From NCBI RefSeq assembly GCF_003347495.1, contig NZ_QCXY01000004.1, forward strand, positions 62,001 through 126,000: a stretch of DNA of 64,000 nucleotides, given 5' to 3'. The stretch is from Pleomorphovibrio marinus (GTDB taxonomy: Bacteria; Bacteroidota; Bacteroidia; Cytophagales; Cyclobacteriaceae). Shown one piece after another: positions 8,672-16,835 of this stretch. Position 1 is the stretch's first letter. Every line of letters starts with the position of its first letter. The notes under the pieces are model-generated. The model was not told the origin of the DNA. It saw only the letters and a program-made list of their open reading frames with translations, and did not search any database. Position numbers and translations under genes: made by a program.

Positions 8672-8749
8672 TATGAATCTATCTCATTCGTAGGAAATAA
8701 AATGCAGCACTGATGACACTGATTAAGCGGGAATTTGCTGATTTTTAGC

Positions 8750-10402
8750 TTATTTGCTTAACCAAAGTACCCAATCCCCTCCAGCTGGAGCCTTTAGCTC
8801 CTGAGTGCCGTTTTTTACTATACCTGTATTCACCCATGTGCCAGCACTAGGGTTAAACCATTTAGCACGCATATTGTCTTCTTGAATATCCAGGCTGACG
8901 CTTGGGGCATCCTGCTTTGGGAAATCTGTCTCCGGTTTGTCTCCAGAGGGATTTGCAAGATAGATGATGATGTTTTCGGAATCACGAATACACTTGTGGG
9001 TTTTTGGGGAGTTCCCCACCAAGGCATCATCGGGTTGCATACCCACTAAGGATATTCCTGCTTCGTTAAAAAAACCGTGGATATGAATAAAATCATGGCC
9101 ACCTTGTTGTAAAACCCCTTCCCTATTCGCATCATAATATCCCCAAACCCCTTTTTCTTTGCCCTCGTATGGGATAAATGTATTTTTTAATTCCCCTGTG
9201 GGACCCACATCATGTCCGGAAAATGCCTCATAGGTACGAAGTCCCCCATAAGTGGCATGACCACCGGAAAGTAGTGAGGCCCACATCAACCTTCGGAAAA
9301 AATACCTCCTGTGGGCTGCAGCCCTGTATAGTTCATAACGGTCTTCGTCGTTGACGATGGGTTGTTTCACCTTGTCCCTAAAAGCCTTGATCAGCGTACC
9401 TTCCACTTGATCCAAATCTTCCAAGGTCACCAAATCTGACCAAACTTCATTTACAAACATATATCCTGTAAACCTGGATTGATGATTTGTGATCAGGGTG
9501 CCCCAGGGCTCTCTACGGGCAAAGTCATTCCCTAACATATCAATGGTCCCCATATGCACCTCTCTACCCTCGAGTCCCTCATTTTTCTCAGTGAGAACCA
9601 TATCGTTGCTGATGGTCCACTGCACATTGGGGAAAGATGACCAGCGTGCCTGTGCATATGCACCCACTATTCTTGCGGCTGGATCGCCTAAGGGGTATTT
9701 ATTGATCAAATTGGCATCTTCAGCATATGGTATAAGTTGCAGAATGATGTGGGGATGATGCTCTAAGGCATATAAAATCCTCCGCTCAATTTCCCTCCAG
9801 TACCCTAAAGCCAAGGTTTTACCGTCGGCCTCAAACAGGTCTCCCACAGCTGATCTCTGCATGGCAAACCAGGTTCTAATTTTGGTGATACCCATCTCGC
9901 TTGCCTGATCAATATATTCCTTCCAGTAGGGTTCGGAGGCCACCACATAGCGGTACCCGGTGTCCCCAATGTGCACAAACCAATCTCCGTTGTCGTAGGC
10001 GAATTGGTAAGGATCCTTCGGATGGATACCCATCTTTCCCAAAAAATCAGAATCAAGAACGGTAAAGACTCCTTTCTGTCCATCCATTTGAGGGTCATTG
10101 GAGGTTGATTCCCACTGCCATTCTCCTACTTCCTCGCAATAGGCTCTTGCCTTGAAAAGGATGCCCCCATCATTGAACCCCTCTACTTTTACTTTTTTAC
10201 CGGAAGGAAGGGTGAAGGTAACCTGAAGCGTCAAGTCATAAAAGGGACTCCTATCCACCTCGGAAGTATGAAAAGAAAGTTCATAAACCCCAAACTGCCA
10301 AGCATTATCCCTATCACGCACCAGATAATCTTGGGCAAAGAGCTCTGTACCCAAGAGAGCAATCACGATCATTTGCCCCAAAAGAAACTTGATTACGTCC
10401 AT
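8750..10402 (-). CDS. DUF5060/DUF4038 glycoside hydrolase-like protein
   Basis: A 550-residue exported protein. Residues 1-23 are a signal peptide ending in LFAQ. A DUF5060-type beta-sandwich follows (about 28-115, with WQFGVYELSFHT and GVFTV strands), then a DUF4038 TIM barrel (about 120-440) with WFVHIGDTGY, RTWFAMQ, VQWTISNDM and GHDVGP segments. The last 90 residues form a beta-rich domain ending AGGDWVLWLSK, typical of the collagen-binding-like tail of this family. Members cleave polysaccharides or are linked to their breakdown; the substrate here is unknown. It starts 10 bp after the stop of the upstream Gfo/Idh gene and is the last gene of the sulfatase cluster. Confidence 0.82.
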   Translation of the reverse strand: MDVIKFLLGQMIVIALLGTELFAQDYLVRDRDNAWQFGVYELSFHTSEVDRSPFYDLTLQVTFTLPSGKKVKVEGFNDGGILFKARAYCEEVGEWQWESTSNDPQMDGQKGVFTVLDSDFLGKMGIHPKDPYQFAYDNGDWFVHIGDTGYRYVVASEPYWKEYIDQASEMGITKIRTWFAMQRSAVGDLFEADGKTLALGYWREIERRILYALEHHPHIILQLIPYAEDANLINKYPLGDPAARIVGAYAQARWSSFPNVQWTISNDMVLTEKNEGLEGREVHMGTIDMLGNDFARREPWGTLITNHQSRFTGYMFVNEVWSDLVTLEDLDQVEGTLIKAFRDKVKQPIVNDEDRYELYRAAAHRRYFFRRLMWASLLSGGHATYGGLRTYEAFSGHDVGPTGELKNTFIPYEGKEKGVWGYYDANREGVLQQGGHDFIHIHGFFNEAGISLVGMQPDDALVGNSPKTHKCIRDSENIIIYLANPSGDKPETDFPKQDAPSVSLDIQEDNMRAKWFNPSAGTWVNTGIVKNGTQELKAPAGGDWVLWLSK

Positions 10403-10412
10403 AGTTGAATTT

Positions 10413-11741
10413 TTAGGCTTTTGGAAATTCCCATGGTTTCCGGTATTCCGGCATCAACAAGTCATTTGCCTCCTTGTTGCCCTGGAATGCTTGTCTTTCA
10501 CTATCCCATTCCAGCAAACCTGAGCCGGTACGTGCGGCGATATTTCCCATATGTGCATACATAGCCACGTTCTCCCCTATGCTTATGGGGCATTTTGTTT
10601 CCTTTCTGGATTTAATCGCTGCCAAAAAATCCCTTACGTGGTTACCCATGTCGTTATGGGGGCTGGTTTTTCTGTAAGGAGAAGCCTCCCTCTCAGCCTC
10701 TTCCTTATCTGTACTCCCCTCCAACTTAAGTATCCAGTTTTCCCTATTTGCCACTATGGTGGACTTATCCCCTACAAACTCCACCCCGTATAACATGTCG
10801 TATGGACCACTTTGAATACCGGCGGTATGCTGCCAGTTGATCACATAATCCTCCATAGGAAACACCACTGACATGGTATCAAAGGTTTCTCGGCTGTGAT
10901 CCTCGAAGGAAAGGTTTTCACCATAAGCCATAACCTTTTTGGGAGGAGTAGTGATGTCCTTTGCCCAAAGTGCCATATCTATCAAATGCACCCCCCAATC
11001 TGTCATTAGTCCACCTCCATAATCCCAAAAATGCCGCCAGTTACCATGAAAACGGGTAGGATTGAAACTTCGCTTAGGGGCAGGACCTAACCAAAAGTCA
11101 TAATCCACTCCCTGGGGTACTGACCTATCATCCTCCTTCTTCGCTCCAATTCCATAGTTGAAGTTGGCCCAAATATTCACTTGGCGAAGTTTCCCCAATT
11201 TTCCATCCTTGATATAGTCCATCACCCCATTCCACACCACTCCACTGCGCTGCTGCTGTCCTACCTGTACCACCCTTTTGTGCTTTTGTGCGCTTTGGGT
11301 CATTACCCTACACTCCGCAATACTATTGGCCAAGGGCTTTTCTACATACACATCTTTACCTGCCTGGCAGGCATTTACGGTATGTAGGCAATGCCAATGG
11401 TCCGGACTTCCCACAATCACCGCATCCATATCCTTGTCTTCCAACATTTTGCGGAAATCCGAATAGGTCTTTGGGGATTGACTAAAATCAGAATTCAACT
11501 CAGCAGTTCTTTCCTCCAACAGCTTGCTATCCACGTCACAAATGCCCGTGCAGTTTACGGATGCCGTATTCAAAAAGTCTTTTAGCACGTTAAACCCTTT
11601 ATTTCTGCAGCCGATAAGGCCAACGTTCACTTTCTCGTTGGCACCCCATACAGTTCGAGGCAGGTAAAGTCCTGAGGCCAAAGAAAATGCCAAACCACCT
11701 TGAGTGCTTTTTTTGATAAAGGTTCGTCTAGAGATTTCCAT
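10413..11741 (-). CDS. Gfo/Idh/MocA oxidoreductase with twin-arginine signal
   Basis: A 442-residue NAD(P)-dependent dehydrogenase-like protein. A Tat signal (SRRTFIKK at residues 4-11, then a hydrophobic stretch) implies folding with cofactor before export. VNVGLIGCRNKG begins the Rossmann fold, and EKPLANS carries the signature lysine of the family. Downstream are the TDWGVHLID histidine block and a GFO/IDH C-terminal sheet. Exported members are common in Bacteroidota glycan loci, where they oxidise sugars, often to 3-keto derivatives. It lies 46 bp after the sulfatase and 10 bp before the glycosidase, so one operon is likely. A paralogue is at 29595-30938. Confidence 0.92.
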   Translation of the reverse strand: MEISRRTFIKKSTQGGLAFSLASGLYLPRTVWGANEKVNVGLIGCRNKGFNVLKDFLNTASVNCTGICDVDSKLLEERTAELNSDFSQSPKTYSDFRKMLEDKDMDAVIVGSPDHWHCLHTVNACQAGKDVYVEKPLANSIAECRVMTQSAQKHKRVVQVGQQQRSGVVWNGVMDYIKDGKLGKLRQVNIWANFNYGIGAKKEDDRSVPQGVDYDFWLGPAPKRSFNPTRFHGNWRHFWDYGGGLMTDWGVHLIDMALWAKDITTPPKKVMAYGENLSFEDHSRETFDTMSVVFPMEDYVINWQHTAGIQSGPYDMLYGVEFVGDKSTIVANRENWILKLEGSTDKEEAEREASPYRKTSPHNDMGNHVRDFLAAIKSRKETKCPISIGENVAMYAHMGNIAARTGSGLLEWDSERQAFQGNKEANDLLMPEYRKPWEFPKA

Positions 11742-11787
11742 TTATTAATTTGGGTTATGTATAGGTTTATTATTTTTTGGTATTGGT

Positions 11788-13848
11788 CTAGTTAGAAAAG
11801 TCGGGATAGAAAAGCCTACTCTCCAAAAATGAGGTTTCGCTCATGGATTCACTTTGCCAATTAATCTCCAGCGAGGGTGAAGGCCCGGAATGTTGGGCAT
11901 AAACCAGATGAAAAGGGTGCCTGCCTTTTTCCAGTTGAATGGTAGCCTTGACTTTTTCTCCACTCTTATACCCTTTGTCCGCATCAAACAACATGGCATC
12001 ATGGATATGCATAACCGCCGATCCATCGCTACTTAAGGTAAAGGAATAAGAACCCGTTTGAGAAACCTCAAAATACCCCTCATACACATTTACAAAACCT
12101 CCATTGTCACTTTCTCTAAATTGTATAGTTGGAAGTGCTTTTACCTCATCAGGTGCCTCTTTAATAGTATTGACATCAGGAGCATAGGCAAGTGCCCGCT
12201 TGAAATGCCTGAACATCACCCCCTCCTTAAGCTTTACCTCGTAATCGATGGCAGCCAGGGGTTCTTCATCATACAAGCGCTGGGCCTCGCCATTGGGTCT
12301 TCTCCATTGTATCACCCTTCTCTTCATTTCGGCTTGCAGTTTGTCAAATTCTTCTGATGTCCCTGCCAAATCCTTTGTTTCCTTAGGGTCATTTTGGGTA
12401 TCGTAAATCCTAAAATCATCCGTATGGGACTGGATATCATACCGTATGCCTTTGTACCCATGCAGGTACAGTACCTGCATCTCCCCTCGTGTCTGTCCCT
12501 TGTGGGAAGGATCAAAACTTGGATAATCCGGAGTGGCACCTCCTACAGTGTACTCAATGTAAACCTTGCCTCCGAAGGGTGATTTTTCGCCCTTTAAAAG
12601 GGGAAGCATCGAAACCCCGTCGGTATTGGCCGGGGCAGGTAGGCCAGACAAGTCTGCAAAAGTCGCCAGCCAATCATGGAAAGCCGTAGGAGTGTCTGAA
12701 CGGGAATCTGCCGGAATTACTCCTGGCCATCTTACCAATGTAGGCACCCTGATCCCTCCTTCCCAGGTGTCCCGTTTGGTTCCATCCATCACCCCGAAGC
12801 TCTCAAACAAAGTAGGCGCATAGTCTCCATACCCATAGGACTCATGATGGGGGCCGTTGTCAGAAGTGAACACCACCATGGTATTATCTTCTATTTCAAG
12901 ATCCTTGAGCAACTGGACAATATCCGCCATACTGTCATCAATTCTTCTTACCATACTGGCAAAGCGCTTGTGAACTTCCGGCCAATCTTTTTCTGCGTAT
13001 TCGGGATGTATATAGGTATCCACTTCCCCATCCGCCGTATTGATATACTGTCCGGGTTTTCCTATCCATTGCATGCCGCCATCTACCCCCATACCCTCCG
13101 GATATGACTTTGCGGCCACCTGAAGCCCAGCATGTGGAGTGTCATGTGCCAGGTAAAGGAAAAAAGGTTGGTCTTTACTGTTTTTCTGGTGGTCGATGAT
13201 GTATTGCTTGGCCCTGGCAGTAAATAAATCAGTGGTATAGCAACCCTCCAGATCTTTCGAAATCTCTTTAACCCCATCATACAATTCCACTGGTGGCCTT
13301 GCAGGTGCCTCATGAGCGGGGTAATGGTTGTGACCATCGGTATGTCTCACATAACCAAAGAAATAGTCAAAACCCCGCTTGGTGGGGTAGGCTTCCCAAG
13401 TTTCAGGACTGTCACCTTCTAACCCCTGCAACCCATACTTACCGATCAATGCGGTTGCGTATCCGGCTTGTTTCAGTACAGATGCCAGCGTATGGTTGTC
13501 AGGAAGGGCCTTGTCAAATTGGTTGTTCCTGATTTCGGCATGACCCTGGTGTACTCCCCGCAATAAGGAAGCCCTGGAAGGTGCACATACGGGGGCAGGC
13601 ACGTAATGCCGGTTAAGCCGCATTCCTTCGCTTGCAAATTGATCCAGGTGTGGAGTGCTGTGGTAAGGTTTGCCTTCTACTTTACGTTGGTTTTGAAACA
13701 GAACCCCAAGATCCCCATAGCCCAGGTCATCTGTTAACACAAAAATGATATTAGGTGGACGATCCTCCAAAGCATTTACCTCTGCCAAAAAGGCTGCCAT
13801 TGGAAGAAAAATAAAATTTAGAATTACGATACGTTTAAGAATTTTCAT
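11788..13848 (-). CDS. Formylglycine sulfatase with C-terminal PA14-like domain
   Basis: A 686-residue exported arylsulfatase-family enzyme. The start at 13848 (MKILKRIVIL) directly precedes the signal peptide; a longer in-frame reading to 13962 would translate the upstream repeat and is rejected. TDDLGYGD is the N-terminal metal site, and C88-A-P-S-R is the cysteine-type motif converted to formylglycine. FTSDNGPH carries the C-terminal metal ligands. Residues about 575-686 (GYFEVSQTGSYSFTLSSDGSAVM and GRHPFHLVYAQ) resemble a PA14 carbohydrate-binding domain. Substrates are sulfated glycans in general. A copy of the start-codon-anchored repeat lies directly upstream. Confidence 0.9.
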   Translation of the reverse strand: MKILKRIVILNFIFLPMAAFLAEVNALEDRPPNIIFVLTDDLGYGDLGVLFQNQRKVEGKPYHSTPHLDQFASEGMRLNRHYVPAPVCAPSRASLLRGVHQGHAEIRNNQFDKALPDNHTLASVLKQAGYATALIGKYGLQGLEGDSPETWEAYPTKRGFDYFFGYVRHTDGHNHYPAHEAPARPPVELYDGVKEISKDLEGCYTTDLFTARAKQYIIDHQKNSKDQPFFLYLAHDTPHAGLQVAAKSYPEGMGVDGGMQWIGKPGQYINTADGEVDTYIHPEYAEKDWPEVHKRFASMVRRIDDSMADIVQLLKDLEIEDNTMVVFTSDNGPHHESYGYGDYAPTLFESFGVMDGTKRDTWEGGIRVPTLVRWPGVIPADSRSDTPTAFHDWLATFADLSGLPAPANTDGVSMLPLLKGEKSPFGGKVYIEYTVGGATPDYPSFDPSHKGQTRGEMQVLYLHGYKGIRYDIQSHTDDFRIYDTQNDPKETKDLAGTSEEFDKLQAEMKRRVIQWRRPNGEAQRLYDEEPLAAIDYEVKLKEGVMFRHFKRALAYAPDVNTIKEAPDEVKALPTIQFRESDNGGFVNVYEGYFEVSQTGSYSFTLSSDGSAVMHIHDAMLFDADKGYKSGEKVKATIQLEKGRHPFHLVYAQHSGPSPSLEINWQSESMSETSFLESRLFYPDFSN

Positions 13849-14009
13849 GTGTTTATATTTTGTTTCAGTGGTAAGACCTGGCTGCCATTCCTTCGGCAGG
13901 TAAACCGTCAGGAAGGTAGCTTGCCCCTGCCTTCCCCGGACTCGTTTCGGCGGAATCTTCACACGATCAATAATCTTCGTTTGTCGTACAGCGTCATGCC
14001 AGATTGCAT
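13849..14009 (-). repeat. Start-codon-anchored repeat R1, abutting the sulfatase ATG
   Basis: Read on the minus strand, the unit starts with ATGCAATCTGGCATGACG at 14009 (a variant of ATGAAATCGAGC...GCATGACG), continues through a GATTCC-CCGAAACGAGT block and a GGCAGGGGCA block, and ends in AAAATATAAACAC directly before the ATGAAA of the sulfatase. It carries an extra stem (CCTGACGGTTTACC region) not seen in the other copies, which makes it the longest single unit at 161 bp. Confidence 0.8.
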
Positions 14010-14057
14010 AAGGGTAAGCTTAAATGAAAACCAATCTAAGAGTACCTCGTTCAGGTT

Positions 14058-15614
14058 TTATTTAAGCTCAAGGGGTTCAGTGTTTACATACTCCTCTCCC
14101 CTGATGCTGATGAACTTTTCGACTAGCTCTTTGAGCTTTTCCGGTTGCTTTTGCGCAAGATTTTGCCTTTGTCCTATATCCTGATTCAGGTCGTACAACT
14201 GGAATTCCTTGGAGTTTCCTAATTCGATATTCACGTTTTCATTTACTTTAGGGCCATCATAAGGGGGAATCATGATCCAATTTTCATGGCGAAACGCCGT
14301 CCTGCTTGTAGCTTCCAATACAAGGGAACTTCTACCCTTCTCGGATTTTCCCAGCAATTCTTCCAGCAAGTTCTCTCCGTCCTCCGAACTTTCCTCACTC
14401 CCTACCAATGCAGCCAGTGAGTTTAACAAATCCATTTGGCACACCATGGCTTCTGACACCTTAGGCTTAATTGTCCCTTTCCAATACGTGATAAAGGGTA
14501 CACGGGTACCTGCTTCAAAGAGGCTGTATTTGCCCCCTCTTAATGGTCCCCAGGGAGTATGGTTCCCAAGTTTTTCCACTGCATCGTCATAATATCCATC
14601 GTTTAATACAGGGCCGTTATCACTGGTAAAAACCACCAGGGTGTTTTCCAAAATCCCCTCTTCTTCCAGGGTATCCATCAATTCTCCTATACACCAATCC
14701 GCTTCCAATATCACATCGCCCCTGGGGCCCATGCCTGATTTACCTTCAAACCTGGGGTGGGGTGTCCTAGGCACATGAGGTTGCTGAAGCGCATAATAGA
14801 GAAAGAAAGGGCTGTCCTTTTTGGATTTGATATAAGACTTAGCCTCTTCCAAAAACACATCGGCCATGTCCTCATCCACCCATTTGGCTTTTTCTCCCCC
14901 CTTCATAAAACCTATCCTTGGTATTCCGTTCACAATACTGTTGTTATGGCCATGGTGCCATTTCATCCTCAACAGTTCAGGGTTGTCCTTACCTGTAGGT
15001 TCCCCTTCAAAATTCTCCTCATAATCTATTTTTATGGGATCATCGGGGTCGAGGCCTTGTACCAAGCCATCCCTTAAGTAGACGGTAGGCACCCTATCCT
15101 GGGTGGCGGCCATAATAAAGGAATAATCAAAACCCAACTCATTAGGGCCAGGCCCCACCTTTTGGTTCCAGTCGACGTTTCCACGCCCCAAACCCAGATG
15201 CCATTTGCCTACTACCGCCGTATGATATCCTTTTTCCTTGAACATTTTGGGAACAGTGAGCTGGTTGGTGTCGATGATCAAAGGTGCAGTTCCGGGCAGG
15301 ATCCTGGCATCCTCGTTCCTCCATGGGTATCTTCCGGTGAGAATGGCATATCTACTGGGTGTACAAGTGGCAGAGGTGGCATATCCATCCGTAAACCTCA
15401 CCCCTCCTTTTGCTAATTTATCCATATTTGGAGTGGTGATCTCTGTGGCTCCATATGCGCTTACATCCCCATACCCAAGGTCGTCCATATAGATAAACAC
15501 TACATTAGGAAAGGCAACTTTCTTTTCGGATTCTGAGTCGGATGACCCACAGGCAAAAAGTGTAGAGATGGCAAAAACCAGACTATATAGATTAATCTTG
15601 TAGGTCCTCATCAT
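14058..15614 (-). CDS. Formylglycine sulfatase lipoprotein
   Basis: A 518-residue predicted lipoprotein: a hydrophobic stretch ends in LFACGSS, a lipobox with cysteine near residue 22. FIYMDDLGYGD is the N-terminal metal-binding block, and TSATC-TPSR gives the C-x-P-S-R formylglycine motif (C84). KWHLGLG and FTSDNGPVLNDG match catalytic lysine/histidine and metal segments of S1-family sulfatases. Two adjacent ATG codons (15614 and 15611) are equally good starts. Activity needs a formylglycine-generating enzyme that is not in this window. It is the first gene of the minus-strand cluster; the next sulfatase begins 209 bp downstream, after repeat R1, so it may be transcribed separately. Confidence 0.9.
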   Translation of the reverse strand: MMRTYKINLYSLVFAISTLFACGSSDSESEKKVAFPNVVFIYMDDLGYGDVSAYGATEITTPNMDKLAKGGVRFTDGYATSATCTPSRYAILTGRYPWRNEDARILPGTAPLIIDTNQLTVPKMFKEKGYHTAVVGKWHLGLGRGNVDWNQKVGPGPNELGFDYSFIMAATQDRVPTVYLRDGLVQGLDPDDPIKIDYEENFEGEPTGKDNPELLRMKWHHGHNNSIVNGIPRIGFMKGGEKAKWVDEDMADVFLEEAKSYIKSKKDSPFFLYYALQQPHVPRTPHPRFEGKSGMGPRGDVILEADWCIGELMDTLEEEGILENTLVVFTSDNGPVLNDGYYDDAVEKLGNHTPWGPLRGGKYSLFEAGTRVPFITYWKGTIKPKVSEAMVCQMDLLNSLAALVGSEESSEDGENLLEELLGKSEKGRSSLVLEATSRTAFRHENWIMIPPYDGPKVNENVNIELGNSKEFQLYDLNQDIGQRQNLAQKQPEKLKELVEKFISIRGEEYVNTEPLELK

Positions 15615-15845
15615 AGGAATGTTATATTGGGTTGGGTAAATAGTAAACACAAAAAAAGTAAATAAACGACGATATCCAAAAGAAGGTTGTTAAAAAAAAT
15701 TATTTTATAAAATGAAAAAATTTTTCAAACCTTAACCTATTCCCTTCGTAAAAAAGCTTAAAAAAAGACCTTAAAACAACCATCTTAATAAATTGATATT
15801 CAATTGTTTAAGTGATATTTTTTACTTTTGGTCAAAATTTATATT

Positions 15846-15885
15846 CGGTTCAACACTCGAACCGCCATACAAAATAATATTTTGT
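15846..15885. promoter_or_regulatory. Two palindromes in the divergent 15615-15935 region
   Basis: CGGTTC (15846-15851) pairs with GAACCG (15859-15864). Then a perfect 17-nt palindrome occupies 15869-15885 (ACAAAATA-A-TATTTTGT). Both sit 50-90 bp upstream of the SPFH lipoprotein gene and in the shared region with the divergent sulfatase. Either could be an operator. The rest of this 320-bp gap is AT-rich and shows no gene. Confidence 0.4.
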
Positions 15886-15935
15886 AATTGTCAATTAACT
15901 TATTTGAGTAACCAACTATTTTAAATTAGATAATT

Positions 15936-16733
15936 ATGAAAAAGAGGATGTTAATGGTTAGTTTAACTACCACGATGTTGTTATCTTCATGTGCACCGGG
16001 AGTGGTGAGACAGGGAGAAATCGGTGTGAAGCAGCGGTTCGGAAAAATATCCGACAAAACCTATGACCCGGGAATCTATTGGTTTAATCCGGTATTCGCA
16101 AAATTTATAAAAGCACCTATAAGGACTACCAACCTTGAGGTTTTTCTGAACTTGCCCAGTAGAGAAGGGTTGACGATTCAATCAGAAATTTCCATTCTCT
16201 ACAGGATCAATGAAACAGATCTTAAGAAAATCATCACCGAGGTAGGGGTTACCTATGAGGAGGACATGATCCTACCAGTCTTCAGGTCAGCGGCAGCAGA
16301 CATTGCGGCCAGATTCATAGCACAGGATATGCACACGGCGAAAAGATCCACTATGGAAAGAGCCATCCAGGAAAGAATGGATGAAGTGCTGGCCAACAGG
16401 GGTTTTCATATTGAATCTGTACTGATGAAAAGTATTCGCATGCCTGCCGGGCTTACCAGAGCCATAGAGGATAAGCTCACCGCTGACCAAGAAGCGCAAC
16501 GCATGGAGTTCGTTTTGCAGAGGGAAGAAATGGAGGCAAAGCGAAGGATAATTGAAGCAGAAGGCAAGCGGGATGCCCAACAGATATTGGCAGAGGGTTT
16601 GACTAGGGAAATCATTGAGTTAAGAAGCCTGGAGGCATTCACGGATCTGGCATCTTCTCCCAATACCAAGATCATCATTAGTGATGGCAAAACCCCCTAT
16701 CTCCTCAATTCGGACACCGGTTCCCGGCCCTAA
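15936..16733 (+). CDS. SPFH/prohibitin-family lipoprotein
   Basis: A 265-residue protein with a lipobox (LLSSC, cysteine at about residue 19) in place of the usual N-terminal membrane anchor. The SPFH/Band 7 domain spans about 25-200: EIGVKQRFGK, DPGIYWFNP and LTIQSEISILYRI strands, then an alpha-helical AIQERMDEVLANRGFHIESVLMKSIRMP section. Residues 190-235 are a charged coiled coil (EAQRMEFVLQREEMEAKR) of the type that drives oligomerisation into rings. These proteins scaffold membrane microdomains or control proteases. The protease-barrel gene begins 102 bp downstream on the same strand, so a functional link is possible but unproven. Confidence 0.85.
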   Translation: MKKRMLMVSLTTTMLLSSCAPGVVRQGEIGVKQRFGKISDKTYDPGIYWFNPVFAKFIKAPIRTTNLEVFLNLPSREGLTIQSEISILYRINETDLKKIITEVGVTYEEDMILPVFRSAAADIAARFIAQDMHTAKRSTMERAIQERMDEVLANRGFHIESVLMKSIRMPAGLTRAIEDKLTADQEAQRMEFVLQREEMEAKRRIIEAEGKRDAQQILAEGLTREIIELRSLEAFTDLASSPNTKIIISDGKTPYLLNSDTGSRP

Positions 16734-16835
16734 CTTGTTTTGACGTATTGCACAGGGTTTCCACCATTCCACCCGGAAACCCTGTTTTCCCAATTCCATA
16801 ATTTCTTTGTTCTGTTAACCGAAAATCCTTTAGTA

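Noticed and set aside
13849-13962. An N-terminal extension of the sulfatase to 13962
   Set aside because: It would translate the anchored repeat and put 38 residues before the signal peptide; the ATG at 13848 is the sensible start.
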